Assembly (NCBI GenBank): GCA_031256825.1
Contig: JAIRPV010000035.1
Coordinates: 1 to 64,000, forward strand
Direction of reading: 5' to 3'
From: Oscillospiraceae bacterium
GTDB lineage: Bacteria > Bacillota > Clostridia > Oscillospirales > Acutalibacteraceae
Length of the DNA stretch: 64,000 nucleotides
Shown: in pieces, positions 53,386 to 62,318 of the stretch
How the letters are laid out: every line of letters begins with the position of its first letter
How positions within the stretch are numbered: the stretch's first letter is position 1
Made by a program: the position numbers and the translations under genes
Notes under the pieces: generated by a model
The model's input: the letters and a program-made list of their open reading frames with translations, nothing else
What the model was told of the DNA's origin: nothing
Database searches by the model: none

Positions 53386-53874
53386 TCAGTTTGCCTTCAG
53401 CTCAAGCCCGGGGGCGCTCAGGCAAAACAGCGCCCCGTCGGCGCCTAGGCGGGCGGTGTAGGGCTGCCCGTTGGCCGTGCCCTTGCGCTCCCAGCCGCCG
53501 CCGGCCAGGCGGTGCAGGCTCTTTTTGGGCGCGGGCTGCGCCAGCTGCGCAAGCGCCTGCCCCAGCAGCGCCGCCGCGCCGCCCTGCGGCAAATCTCCGG
53601 CGGGCAGGTTCGCCCGCATGCCGCCATAATCCAGGGTAACGGCCTCGCCTTCCAGCCGCAAAACAAAACCCGCAAGCGGCGCGGGCGACGAAAACTCCAG
53701 CCGCAGAACACCGGGGCGCTCCTGAATCAGCGCGGCTTGCTGCGCGCTCTCCCCTGCCCCCAAAGTCAGCCGCGCCGTAAACGACTGCGGCGGCGGAGGC
53801 GGCGGCGTGCCCGCGCAGGCCGAAAGGCCAACGACAAGCGCCATACAGGCGGCAATTGCTGCAATGCGTTTCAT
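53386..53874 (-). CDS. secreted lipoprotein of unknown function
   Basis: A 162-residue precursor. The signal (MKRIAAIAACMALVVGLSAC) ends in a lipobox with Cys20, followed by a TPPPPPP spacer and an Ala/Gly-rich beta domain (FTARLTLGAGESAQQAAL, VLRLEFSSPAPLAGFVLRLEGEAVTLDY). The pattern resembles lipoproteins that hold hydrophobic ligands, but no family can be named. It is 11 nt downstream of nnrD on the same strand. The ribosome site (GAGAG) is weak. Start ATG 53874; further upstream the frame continues inside nnrD and is not used. Confidence 0.7.
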   Translation of the reverse strand: MKRIAAIAACMALVVGLSACAGTPPPPPPQSFTARLTLGAGESAQQAALIQERPGVLRLEFSSPAPLAGFVLRLEGEAVTLDYGGMRANLPAGDLPQGGAAALLGQALAQLAQPAPKKSLHRLAGGGWERKGTANGQPYTARLGADGALFCLSAPGLELKAN

Positions 53875-53885
53875 AGGCAACTCTC

Positions 53886-54755
53886 TCAAATCCTCTTTAG
53901 CTCTTCGATACAGTCCACGGCTGTCATTCCTCTGGCGGAATATCTCTCGGCGGCGCGGGCGGCGGCAAGGGAGTGCAAATATACCCCGCAAAGCGCGGCA
54001 GCGCGGGCAGGCAGCCCCTGCGCAAGGAAGGCGGCAATGATCCCCGCAAGCAAATCGCCGCTGCCGCCCTTGGCAAGGCCGGAATTGGGCGGGAACGGCA
54101 GCGCGGCGGGCGGCTGCCCGGGCGCGGCAACGATGGTCTGCGCGCCTTTGAGCACCAAAACCAGCTGGTATTGTTCCGCGAACCGGCAGGCGGTCTCCGC
54201 GCGGTTTCGCTCCACCTCTTCTGCGGTGCTCCGGCAAAGCCTTGCCATCTCTCCCGGGTGCGGGGTCAAAACCAGCGTCCGGCAGGCACGGCGCTTCAGG
54301 ATATCTATATGCGCGGCGGCGGCGTTTATGCCATCGGCATCCAGGATCGTTGGCAAGGCGGCCTCGCCGAGCAGCGATTCCACAACCGCTTTCGTGTCTG
54401 CGTTCAGGCCCAGGCCGCAGCCGAGCAGCAGGGCGGTTTTGCCGGGCAGGGCCGCGCGCAGGGGCGGCAGGGCCGAAACGTGCAGCGTGCCTTGCCGGTT
54501 GCCGGGCAGGGGCAGCAGCGGCGTAACGGCAAGCTTCGCGGCAACCGGCCCGTAGGCCGCGCGCGGGAAAGCCGCCGTCACCAGCCCCGCGCCGCCATGC
54601 ACCGCGCCCAACGCCGCCAACACGGCCGCGCCCTGGTAGCGTTCGCTGCCGCAGACGCTCAGCACATGCCCAAACGTTCCTTTGTTGCCCCGCGGATCGC
54701 GCGCCGGAAGCAGTAATTTAATGTCATTTTCTGTTACAACGGTTACAGATTGCAT
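53886..54755 (-). CDS. nnrD: ADP-dependent NAD(P)H-hydrate dehydratase
   Basis: A 289-residue ribokinase-fold protein. Landmarks are GNKGTFGHVL (about 23-32), TPHPGEMARLC (about 170) and NSGLAKGGSGDLLAG with the catalytic Asp (about 232-246). It repairs hydrated NAD(P)H using ADP or ATP. The NnrE epimerase domain, often fused in front, is not present, so only the dehydratase is encoded here. GGAGG precedes ATG 54755. It is divergent from argF. Confidence 0.9.
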   Translation of the reverse strand: MQSVTVVTENDIKLLLPARDPRGNKGTFGHVLSVCGSERYQGAAVLAALGAVHGGAGLVTAAFPRAAYGPVAAKLAVTPLLPLPGNRQGTLHVSALPPLRAALPGKTALLLGCGLGLNADTKAVVESLLGEAALPTILDADGINAAAAHIDILKRRACRTLVLTPHPGEMARLCRSTAEEVERNRAETACRFAEQYQLVLVLKGAQTIVAAPGQPPAALPFPPNSGLAKGGSGDLLAGIIAAFLAQGLPARAAALCGVYLHSLAAARAAERYSARGMTAVDCIEELKRI

Positions 54756-54814
54756 AGATATCTCCTCCGTTATTTACAATGTTGAGAAGAAAGGATACAG
54801 TTGTGTTACAAAGC

Positions 54815-54843
54815 TTGACGAAACCGTCAGATTCTGTTATAAT
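54815..54843 (+). promoter_or_regulatory. SigA-type promoter of argF
   Basis: TTGACG (54815-54820), 17 nt, TATAAT (54838-54843). Confidence 0.85.
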
Positions 54844-54900
54844 AACAACAAGCAAACTCGAGCGCTTTAGACAAAACTTTGGCAATTAGGAGTGGCTTCT

Positions 54901-55806
54901 ATGAAAAAAGACTTTCTTGCGCTTTCCAATTATTCCAAGGAGGAGATTCTGTCGTTATTGGCGCTGGCGGCGGAGCTCAAGGAACAAAAGCGCCGGCGGG
55001 AACCGCATCCCCTGTTGGCGGGCAAAACCCTGGGTATGATTTTCGAAAAATCCAGCACCCGCACGCGCGTCTCTTTTGAGGTCGGAATGTATGACCTGGG
55101 CGGCTCGGCGCTGTTCTTGAGCGGCAGCGATCTTCAGCTGGGCCGCGGCGAACCGCTGGAAGACACGGCGCGGGTGCTGTCGCGCTATCTGGATGGGATT
55201 ATGATCCGCACATTCGCGCAGGAAAAAGTGGAAACCCTGGCGAAGTGGAGTTCCATCCCGGTCATCAACGGCCTGACGGATTACTCGCATCCGTGCCAAA
55301 TCATCGCCGACCTGCTGACCATTCAGGAGCACAAGGGCCGCCTGGCCGGCCAGACGCTGTGCTATATCGGCGACGGCAATAATGTTGCAAACTCGCTGAT
55401 TGTTGGCGCAATCAAAACCGGCATGGATGTGCGCGTCGCGTGCCCCGCCAGCCACCAGCCCGACGCCGAAATCATGGCTTGGGCAAAAAAGAACGGCGTG
55501 TTTGAGTGCGGCGAAAACGTGCTCGAAATGGCCGAAGGGGCCGATGTGCTCTATACCGACGTCTGGGCCAGCATGGGGCAGGAAGCGGAAGCCGCCGCGC
55601 GGCGCAAAATATTTGCCGGCTACCAAATCAACGCGCGGGTGCTGGATGCGGCGATGCGCGACGCGATTGTTCTGCACGATCTGCCGGCCCACAAAGGCGA
55701 AGAGATCACCGTCGAAGCCTTTGAGGCCAACGCGGGCACCATCTTCGACGAAGCCGAAAATCGCCTGCACGCCCACAAGGCCATCATGGTGCACCTGATG
55801 CGATAA
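54901..55806 (+). CDS. argF: ornithine carbamoyltransferase-like enzyme with unusual HDLP motif
   Basis: A 301-residue carbamoyltransferase. The carbamoyl phosphate loop SSTRTR (about 52-57), HPCQIIADL (about 130) and DVWASMGQE are present. In ornithine carbamoyltransferases the HCLP motif supplies Cys for the ornithine amino group; here it reads HDLPAH, with Asp260 (codon GAT) in the Cys position. The protein is otherwise closest in pattern to OTCase. The substitution may alter the substrate, so the argF symbol is a family assignment. Start ATG 54901 has AGGAG 8 nt upstream; GTG 54892 overlaps that site. The carAB genes are close by on the other strand. Confidence 0.85.
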   Translation: MKKDFLALSNYSKEEILSLLALAAELKEQKRRREPHPLLAGKTLGMIFEKSSTRTRVSFEVGMYDLGGSALFLSGSDLQLGRGEPLEDTARVLSRYLDGIMIRTFAQEKVETLAKWSSIPVINGLTDYSHPCQIIADLLTIQEHKGRLAGQTLCYIGDGNNVANSLIVGAIKTGMDVRVACPASHQPDAEIMAWAKKNGVFECGENVLEMAEGADVLYTDVWASMGQEAEAAARRKIFAGYQINARVLDAAMRDAIVLHDLPAHKGEEITVEAFEANAGTIFDEAENRLHAHKAIMVHLMR

Positions 55807-55854
55807 CCGCAACCCCCTGTTCGCCGAATGTTGGTTCGCCGCCATTCGGCGTTC

Positions 55855-57246
55855 TTATATTTTGGCGCTCTGCCGCGTTAGATTTTTCATCCACTTCCAT
55901 CGGCACAGGCGCGCAAGGCTGAAGCTGAATTTGAGGATTTCTTCCACGTAAAGCAGAAAAAGCACCGGCATCGGCGGCCAGCCCAGCGCGAACGCCGCGA
56001 TTGCCCCCGCAGGGAGCGAGAGCAGCCACATAAAGCCCACATCTAAGAATGCGGCGGCCTTTGTGTCGCCGCCCGCGCGCAGCACCCCCACCACAATGAT
56101 GCAGTTGAGCGAGTTGAACGGCAGCAAAAGGCCCAGCAGAAGCATCATCTGTTTGGTCAGCGCCACGGCGGCGGGCGTCAGCCGGAAAATGCCCCAGCCA
56201 ACGGCTGCGCCAACAAAAAAGGCGCGCGCGCTCAGCTGCAAGCCCGCGCAGAAAAAACCAACCAGCGCCGCAACGATCAAATAAAGCTTGCACTCGCGCT
56301 TTGCGGCGGCAAATTCGCCGCGGCCAATGCGCTGCCCCACCGATACGGCGGAAGCGCTGGCCAGGCCGATAATCCCAACGTTGAGCACGCTCTGAATGCT
56401 CAGCGCAACGCTTGCCGAAGCCAGCGCCACGGTGCTGATATGCCCGAGCACGGCCAGGTGCAGGCTGTCGCCAACGCCCCAAAGCACTTCGTTGAGCACA
56501 ACAGCGCCGCTGTGGCGCAAAAAATCGCCAAGCAGCGCGCGGTCAAGCCGGAACAGATCGCGCGGGCGGATGGGCAGCGTATGCCGGAAGCGCACCGCGT
56601 AAACCAGCACCACAAGCAGCTCCGCCAGGCGCGAAAGCAGCGTGCCCAGCGCCGCGCCATTCACCCCCAGGCGCGGCGCGCCGAACAGCCCGAAGATAAA
56701 CACCGCGTTCAGCGTGGTGTTCAAAAAAAACGCCATAACCTGCACGGCGAGGTTCAGCGAGGTTTTTTCTATCGCCCGCAAAAAATTGGCGTAAGCGGCG
56801 GAAACGCCCATGGTAACATAGGTCACGGCAACAATGCGCAGGTAGCCAACGCCGATTTTGATCACTTCCGGATCGCCGGAAAAAATGCGGAGAATGGGCT
56901 GTGGGATCAAAAGCGCGGCCGCGCCGAACGCCAGCCCCGCCGTAACTGTAATGCGCAGCACAATGGCCGCGATGCGGCTCACCGCCGCCAAATCGCGTTT
57001 TCCATAATATTGCGCGGCCAGCACCGTGCCGCCCGAGACCACGCCGAACTCCAGCAGTTCGAAGATGAACAAAAAGCGGTTGGCGGCGGAAACCGCAGCC
57101 ACGGCAGCGTCGCCCAAAGCGCCGACCATGAACATATCGGCCAGGCCAACGGCGTTGGTAAAGATATGCGCCGCGGCCACAGGCAGCGCAATGCGCAGCA
57201 GAGGGCGGAGGAATTCGTTGTCTTTCCGGATCGATGGTTGGGGCAT
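55855..57246 (-). CDS. MATE-family efflux transporter
   Basis: A 463-residue protein with about 12 hydrophobic segments in two repeated halves. The N-terminal part (IALPVAAAHIFTNAVGLADMFMVGALGDAAVAAVSAAN) and repeated GVSAAYANFLRA and GVLRAGGDTK are MATE-like. Such exporters move drugs or metabolites out with Na+ or H+. AAGGAG precedes ATG 57246. It follows the membrane protein gene by 17 nt and is probably cotranscribed with it. Confidence 0.9.
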   Translation of the reverse strand: MPQPSIRKDNEFLRPLLRIALPVAAAHIFTNAVGLADMFMVGALGDAAVAAVSAANRFLFIFELLEFGVVSGGTVLAAQYYGKRDLAAVSRIAAIVLRITVTAGLAFGAAALLIPQPILRIFSGDPEVIKIGVGYLRIVAVTYVTMGVSAAYANFLRAIEKTSLNLAVQVMAFFLNTTLNAVFIFGLFGAPRLGVNGAALGTLLSRLAELLVVLVYAVRFRHTLPIRPRDLFRLDRALLGDFLRHSGAVVLNEVLWGVGDSLHLAVLGHISTVALASASVALSIQSVLNVGIIGLASASAVSVGQRIGRGEFAAAKRECKLYLIVAALVGFFCAGLQLSARAFFVGAAVGWGIFRLTPAAVALTKQMMLLLGLLLPFNSLNCIIVVGVLRAGGDTKAAAFLDVGFMWLLSLPAGAIAAFALGWPPMPVLFLLYVEEILKFSFSLARLCRWKWMKNLTRQSAKI

Positions 57247-57263
57247 GTTGGCTCCTTATCCGT

Positions 57264-57809
57264 TTACAGCCTGCTGATATGCCGCAGCTTTTTGCGCCAG
57301 CGCCTGCGGTAAAGCGTAATAAAACTGGAAAGAATCATATAGTCATAAAGCCAGAACGAAAGATTGGCCATGGCCAGCAAAATCCCTTTCGCGTATTTCC
57401 CAAAGGTTTCGCCAAAGTCGTCGAGCGCCACGCCGAACAGCTTTGTGCCCAGCCAATACGCAAAGATTGCGGTGGCGTTAAAAACGGCGAACTTCAGCGG
57501 CCATTCCAGCCAGGGGGGCAATTTTTCTTCCAGGAACGATTTTAGCACGGGATAATAGCCAAAAAACGCGGCGTAAAAGAGCGCTGCGCTTTTTTCGGGC
57601 AAAAGCAGCAGGCAAAGCGCCGCCGCCGCCGCGTAGACCGCCAGCGCCCAGGGGCGGCCCGCCTCCAGCACCAGCAGCAGCGCGGGCAGGCCCGCTATCG
57701 CGGGCAGGGCATATTCCATGGAAGGGACGAACGAGCCGATCCACATCAGCGCCAAAGTCAGCCCCGCAAACACGCCGCACAGCGCCAGCCGCTTGATTTT
57801 TGTATTCAT
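57264..57809 (-). CDS. small integral membrane protein, ECF-substrate-component-like
   Basis: A 181-residue protein with about 5-6 hydrophobic helices; no soluble domain of note. The pattern LALMWIGSFVPSMEYALPAIAGLPALLL and AALFYAAFFGYYPVLKSFLEEKLP resembles small membrane proteins of Clostridia and loosely resembles ECF transporter S components (RibU-like), but no motif confirms it. AGGAG precedes ATG 57809. It lies 17 nt upstream of the MATE gene, suggesting a two-gene operon. Confidence 0.55.
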   Translation of the reverse strand: MNTKIKRLALCGVFAGLTLALMWIGSFVPSMEYALPAIAGLPALLLVLEAGRPWALAVYAAAAALCLLLLPEKSAALFYAAFFGYYPVLKSFLEEKLPPWLEWPLKFAVFNATAIFAYWLGTKLFGVALDDFGETFGKYAKGILLAMANLSFWLYDYMILSSFITLYRRRWRKKLRHISRL

Positions 57810-57947
57810 GGGCAGCTCCTGGAAAGTTGATGGGTAAAGTATAGCAGTTTTGCCCAAAAAATGCAAGGCTTTTTTGCGCGGCGGCCCCGCAGGAGAAAAA
57901 CGGCAACTTATGCCGGAAAAAATTCCTATCTTTTACGAAAAAAAGGC

Positions 57948-57976
57948 TTGCTTTTTTGTGATAAATATATTACAAT
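57948..57976 (+). promoter_or_regulatory. SigA-type promoter
   Basis: TTGCTT (57948-57953), 17 nt, TACAAT (57971-57976), before the Thr-rich lipoprotein. Confidence 0.8.
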
Positions 57977-58008
57977 AGGAGGTACAAAAAAGAGTAAGGA
58001 GTGTTCGC

Positions 58009-58989
58009 ATGAAAAAAACCCTGCTGGCGATTCTGGCGCTGTTGCTTATCGCGGCAACGGCAATCGGCTTTTCCGCCTGTAACAAAACAACGGAAGACAT
58101 AGCCACAACAACCCCAACAACGGTTGATACCACAGAAGCGGAGTCCACCACGGAAGTCACCGAGCCGTCCCTTGAGCAAAGCACGGAAGAGGCGACTTTA
58201 ACCGAAGAAGTAACCAGCGAAGTGCCCGCCAACGCAACAGAGGCCACCACGGGCGCAACCGAAGCCACAAAAGCAACCGAAACAACAAAAGCACCCGAAA
58301 CAACAACCGCGCCCCCCGCCGACCCCTTCGCGCCGCCAGAAAACCTGGGCAGCCTTTCCAAGGCCGATCTGCTGGCCTACTTCAATAAAGCGGCCAACCG
58401 CGTCCGCAAAGAAAAGCCGGGCTTCAAAAAAGACGCCAAGCTGAAGATCGACAAAATCTCGCTCAGCGGCTTTGCCGCCATTGCCAACCCCATCATTGAG
58501 CCGGTCAAAAACAAGCTCATGCCCGGCGACTGGGAATACGAGACCATTGCCAAGGGCAGCAGCAACAGCGGCAAGTTTCTTTCAGAAAACGCGAACGCCT
58601 CCGACCTGAAGGCAAGCGACCTGACCACCATTTCCGCAACAAAGAACGGCGCAAACTGGGTCATCAGCCTGAAGGTGATCACAGAAAACAACCCAACAAA
58701 GGGCACCACCAGCGCCAACTCCCGCGTCAACTGCATTGCCACCCCCGAAGAAGTGCTCCGAGACATTACGGATCTCAGCGACGCCATCAGCGCGGACGTC
58801 AATAAGGCCACGCTCACGTATCACGATGGCTACGCCACGATTACCGTCAACCCGAAGGGGCAAGTGATCGAGAGCGAAAGCGGCTTCTTTGTGAACGCGC
58901 TGGCCAACGACGTAAAGATTGGGCCAATCAAAACCAACGTGACCGCCCCGCAGAGCACCGTGATCAAGTGCCACGATTTCATCTGGTAA
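58009..58989 (+). CDS. Thr/Glu-rich lipoprotein, paralogue of the 46255 protein
   Basis: A 326-residue precursor. The signal ends at a lipobox (LLIAATAIGFSAC, Cys24). Residues about 25-105 are Thr/Glu-rich (TTEATTGATEATKATETTKAPETT), a flexible stalk. The C-terminal domain begins LLAYFNKAANRVRKEKPGF and shares this core with the anchored protein at 46255. The remainder is beta-rich with no recognised motif. Anchoring differs: lipid here, hydrophobic helix there. AAGGAG precedes ATG 58009. Confidence 0.75.
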   Translation: MKKTLLAILALLLIAATAIGFSACNKTTEDIATTTPTTVDTTEAESTTEVTEPSLEQSTEEATLTEEVTSEVPANATEATTGATEATKATETTKAPETTTAPPADPFAPPENLGSLSKADLLAYFNKAANRVRKEKPGFKKDAKLKIDKISLSGFAAIANPIIEPVKNKLMPGDWEYETIAKGSSNSGKFLSENANASDLKASDLTTISATKNGANWVISLKVITENNPTKGTTSANSRVNCIATPEEVLRDITDLSDAISADVNKATLTYHDGYATITVNPKGQVIESESGFFVNALANDVKIGPIKTNVTAPQSTVIKCHDFIW

Positions 58990-59011
58990 TCTCTCCTTTT
59001 GGCAATACAAA

Positions 59012-59043
59012 GCGCCCGGCAAAGCAGTTTGCCGGGCGTTGTT
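59012..59043. terminator. bidirectional terminator between convergent genes
   Basis: CGCCCGGCAAA and TTTGCCGGGCG (59013-59038) form a perfect 11-bp stem with a 4-nt loop. TTGTTTG follows on the plus strand and CTTTGT on the minus strand. Confidence 0.85.
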
Positions 59044-59061
59044 TGTTCTGTTGGGGGAGCG

Positions 59062-59991
59062 TTACTTCCAATCCTTCAATTCTTCCGGATGGGCAAAAAT
59101 ATGATCCAGGCGCTGCATGAAGGGAACAATATCGCCGTAATCCAGCGCGCGGTGATCGAACAGAAGGCTGATGGGAATAAATTTGCGGGGAACAACCTCC
59201 TTCGCGCCGTCGCCCGCCGTCACCACGCCGGGGCGTTCCGTCACCGAACCCAGGCCAACCACGCAAATCTGCGGCGGAATGATCTCCAGCAAAGCGGGCG
59301 GAGCATAAGAGCCGCGGTAAACGGAACCCAGGTTCGACACCGTGATGGAGCCCTGTTCAATGTCGCGCTTGGTCAGGCGATCGGTTGCCGGAATCGCAAA
59401 GTAATCCTTCCTGGCCTGCCCCGAAAGGCGGCTCATCTTGCCCTTGCCAAACGCGTTGCCGAGCAGCCTCTGGGCAATGATATCGACCCGGCCCTTTTTG
59501 AGCAGGCGAATGGTGTTCTCGAACGCGGCCTCAAACATGGCCGTTTCGAAGTCGGTGTTTTCCATGCGGCGGCGCACATCTTCGATGTAATCGGAAATCT
59601 GCCACAGGCTCATGCGCTCGCAGTTGTGGATATTGATGGTCATCATGCCGCCCACGGGCAGGCTCATGGGCACCGAGATATTGATGCTCTCGTGCTGTTC
59701 AATGCGGCCGTTGGCCGACTTGCGCCGAAAGTAGATGTGCCCGTTCATAACAGGCGCCGCAAGAATGCCCTGCGTAACAACGTAAAGCATCAGGGTGTTG
59801 GCTGTGACGCGGCTCCACTTTGGATCGGTCTTGCGCAGCTGCTGATACATCTCCCAAAAGTCGGTGACGTCCGGTTCATAGTTGGTGCCGGCGTGGGGGA
59901 TGGTTTCCCACGACTCCGTTGTCATGTTGGCCACAATTTTGCGCTGAAGGCCAAAGTGCTCGACACTGCGGATTTTCTTGTGATCAGGCAT
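59062..59991 (-). CDS. 2-oxoacid dehydrogenase E2 catalytic-domain-only acyltransferase
   Basis: A 309-residue protein resembling only the C-terminal inner-core domain of E2 acyltransferases. No lipoyl or peripheral-subunit-binding domain is present, and no E1 or E3 gene is adjacent. SNLGSVYRGSYAPPALLEIIPPQ and ISLLFDHRALDYGDIVPFM are the core landmarks; H280 in DHRALD is the candidate catalytic His, although the usual HxxxDG is HRALDYG here. The real role may be a stand-alone CoA acyltransferase. The start ATG 59991 has AAAGGT upstream. Confidence 0.8.
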   Translation of the reverse strand: MPDHKKIRSVEHFGLQRKIVANMTTESWETIPHAGTNYEPDVTDFWEMYQQLRKTDPKWSRVTANTLMLYVVTQGILAAPVMNGHIYFRRKSANGRIEQHESINISVPMSLPVGGMMTINIHNCERMSLWQISDYIEDVRRRMENTDFETAMFEAAFENTIRLLKKGRVDIIAQRLLGNAFGKGKMSRLSGQARKDYFAIPATDRLTKRDIEQGSITVSNLGSVYRGSYAPPALLEIIPPQICVVGLGSVTERPGVVTAGDGAKEVVPRKFIPISLLFDHRALDYGDIVPFMQRLDHIFAHPEELKDWK

Positions 59992-60078
59992 AGAGGTACC
60001 TTTCCTTTTCTATGTTGAATTTTCTATGTTGAATTCTTTGGATAGGAATAAAACCCAGTATATCATAAAAAAAAGTAC

Positions 60079-60107
60079 TTGACAAGTGAATTTTATTGGG
60101 TTATAAT
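60079..60107 (+). promoter_or_regulatory. SigA-type promoter of the trp operon
   Basis: TTGACA (60079-60084), 17 nt, TATAAT (60102-60107). Confidence 0.88.
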
Positions 60108-60114
60108 ATGTATA

Positions 60115-60405
60115 ATCAAATAAGGAAACCGATGACGCGGGAATACGGGTGCGCGCGTGCACGCGCAGAGAGCCGGGGTTGCTGGGAGCCTGGCCGGACG
60201 CAGCACGCATCTATGGGCCGCCGAGGGCGCGCATGAACGGCAAACGCTCCGCTGAGTAATGCGCGACGTAGAGGCATACGTCAGTTGCCGGGAATATGAT
60301 GGTATTCCGCTAAGCGGGGGGAGCGCTCCCCAACCAGGGTGGCACCGCGGTCGCTGATCGTCCCTGACAGAAGGTTATTATGCCTTTTGTTGGGGCGTTT
60401 TTGCG
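60115..60405 (+). promoter_or_regulatory. tryptophan T-box leader
   Basis: The T-box AGGGTGGCACCGCG (60336-60349) is a full consensus match. Stem I features are seen at 60166-60195 (AGAGAGCC...GGTTGCTGGGAGCC). The specifier candidate is TGG at 60214-60216, in TATGGGCCGCCGAG, with the conserved GAG just after, giving Trp. A terminator hairpin (60359-60399: CGTCCC.../...GGGGCG) is followed by TTTTT (60398-60402). Uncharged tRNA(Trp) would stabilise the antiterminator and allow trp transcription. Assignment to Trp fits the downstream genes. Confidence 0.93.
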
Positions 60406-60509
60406 TTATCTGATTATTATACGCAAGCGCACGGAAAAGGTTGCGGAAAAACTTGCAAATTTTGCGGCAAACCGGCCCTGCCGTTTTGCCAATCACAGGA
60501 GGAAAACAA

Positions 60510-61517
60510 ATGATTCGAGAAGCCATCAGCCGAGCCGCCGCGCGGCAAAACCTGGATTACGAAACCGCCGAAGCCGTCATGCACGAGATCATGAACGGCC
60601 AGGCCACCGAAATTCAAATGGCAGCGTACCTTGCCGCCATGAGCTGCAAAGGAGAAACCATCGACGAAATCACCGGTTCCGCAGCCGGCATGCGCAAGCA
60701 CTGCGTGCGCCTGCTGCACGACATGGAAGCGCTGGAGATTGTGGGTACCGGCGGCGACCACGCGCATTCGTTCAACATTTCAACCACATCTTCCCTGGTG
60801 ATTTCCGCCGCCGGCATCCCCGTCGCCAAGCACGGCAACCGCGCCGCCAGCAGTAAGTCGGGCGCGGCCGACGTCCTCGAAGCGCTGGGGGTGGATATCA
60901 ACATTCCGCCGGAACGCAGCCTTGCGCTGCTGCGGGAAATCAACCTCTGTTTCCTTTTTGCGCAAAATTATCACATCGCAATGAAATACGTCGCCCCCGT
61001 GCGGCGGGAGCTGGGGATTCGAACCATTTTCAATATACTCGGGCCGCTGGTTAACCCCGCCGGCGCAAAAATGCAGCTGCTGGGCGTCTACGAGCGCGAT
61101 CTGGTGGAGCCGATGGCGCGTGTGCTGCGCAATCTGGGCGTGATGGACGCAATGGTGGTCTTCGGGCAGGATGGCTTGGACGAAATTTCGCTCAGCTCCC
61201 CCACCAGCGTCTGCGAGGTGCGCGGCGGATCGTTTCGTTCCTATGAGCTTACGCCGGAGCAATTCGGCATGCAACGCTGCGCGAAATCGGCGCTGGAAGG
61301 CGGCACGCCGCAAGAAAACGCGGCCATCACCCGGGCGATTTTAAGCGGCGAGCCGGGTCCAAAGCGCGACGCGGTTGTGCTCAATTCGGCCGCGGCAATC
61401 CACATCGCAAAGCCGGAACTTGCGCTGGAACAGGCCATCGCGCTGGCGCGGGAACTGATTGACACGGGCAAAGCGATGCAACAGCTGGAGCGGTTCATCG
61501 CGCTGTCGAACGAATAG
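60510..61517 (+). CDS. trpD: anthranilate phosphoribosyltransferase
   Basis: A 335-residue protein, start ATG 60510 behind AGGAGG (60498-60503). GTGGD, FNISTTSSLV and KHGNRAASSKSGAADVLEALG are the family landmarks for phosphoribosyl pyrophosphate and anthranilate binding. It transfers the phosphoribosyl group to anthranilate. It is the first gene after the T-box; trpE and trpG, which normally precede it, are absent. The leader from the terminator to ATG is about 105 nt and holds no other gene. Confidence 0.96.
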   Translation: MIREAISRAAARQNLDYETAEAVMHEIMNGQATEIQMAAYLAAMSCKGETIDEITGSAAGMRKHCVRLLHDMEALEIVGTGGDHAHSFNISTTSSLVISAAGIPVAKHGNRAASSKSGAADVLEALGVDINIPPERSLALLREINLCFLFAQNYHIAMKYVAPVRRELGIRTIFNILGPLVNPAGAKMQLLGVYERDLVEPMARVLRNLGVMDAMVVFGQDGLDEISLSSPTSVCEVRGGSFRSYELTPEQFGMQRCAKSALEGGTPQENAAITRAILSGEPGPKRDAVVLNSAAAIHIAKPELALEQAIALARELIDTGKAMQQLERFIALSNE

Positions 61518-61526
61518 GGGGAACGG

Positions 61527-62318
61527 ATGCATCTAACGCAGTACTACACGGAACTTTACGACGAAGAAGCGCGGCTGCTGCCCGCTGCCGGGCAGGTGGA
61601 ATTCCTTACCACCATGCGCTATCTCGAACGCTATCTGCGCCCCAATCAGCACGTGCTCGAACTCGGCGCGGGCACGGGCCGGTATTCGCTGGCGCTGGCG
61701 CGCGCGGGGTATCGCGTAACCGCCCTGGAACTGGTGCAGCACAACATCGATGTGTTCCGGCATAAGCTCAGGCCAACGGATCATATGATACTGGAGCAGG
61801 GCAACGCGCTGGATTTATCGCGCTTTCGCGACGAAACGTTTGATGTGACATTATTGCTCGGGCCAATGTACCACTTGTATACCCGCGACGATCAGTCGCT
61901 GGCGCTGCGTGAAGCTTTGCGTGTCACAAAACCCGGCGGCCTGCTGTTCGCGGCGTATTGCATGGCGGACAGCTGCCTGTTGTACTCCGGCTTTTTAAGG
62001 GGGCAAGTTGACGCTTTTTTGGCCGAAGGCAAACTGCGCCCAGAGGGTTGGCGCTGCCTTTCGCAGCCAAAAGATATCTTTCAGCTTTACCGCCGCGAAG
62101 ACATTGAGGCCCTGACCGCTCCCCTGCCCTGCGAACGGCTGCACTATGTGGCCGCCGACGGCCTGAGCCGTTTCATGCGCGAAGCCCTGGATCAGATGCC
62201 GCCCGAGCGCTTTGCGCTCTTTTTGGAGTACCACTGGTGGCTGTGCGAGCGCCCCGGCTTCGCCGACGCGACCGAACACAGCCTGGATATCCTGCGAAAA
62301 TGGGAGGGCGCAAAATGA
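61527..62318 (+). CDS. class I SAM-dependent methyltransferase embedded in the trp operon
   Basis: A 263-residue protein. The SAM-binding motif VLELGAGTGRYSLAL (43-57) and a post-I acidic residue (ALELVQHN) are clear, with motif IV-like DVTLLLGPMYHLY near 108-122. Substrate is not evident. It is 9 nt after trpD and its stop overlaps the trpC start, so it is cotranscribed and translationally coupled to trp genes; it is not a known part of the tryptophan pathway. A role in modifying a tryptophan intermediate or product is possible but unproven. Confidence 0.85.
   Translation: MHLTQYYTELYDEEARLLPAAGQVEFLTTMRYLERYLRPNQHVLELGAGTGRYSLALARAGYRVTALELVQHNIDVFRHKLRPTDHMILEQGNALDLSRFRDETFDVTLLLGPMYHLYTRDDQSLALREALRVTKPGGLLFAAYCMADSCLLYSGFLRGQVDAFLAEGKLRPEGWRCLSQPKDIFQLYRREDIEALTAPLPCERLHYVAADGLSRFMREALDQMPPERFALFLEYHWWLCERPGFADATEHSLDILRKWEGAK

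Noticed and set aside
60286..60310. TGG at 60290 (ggaatatgaTGGtattcc) as T-box specifier
   Set aside because: It lies just before the antiterminator region, not on the 3' side of stem I; TGG at 60214 with the conserved GAG downstream fits better.
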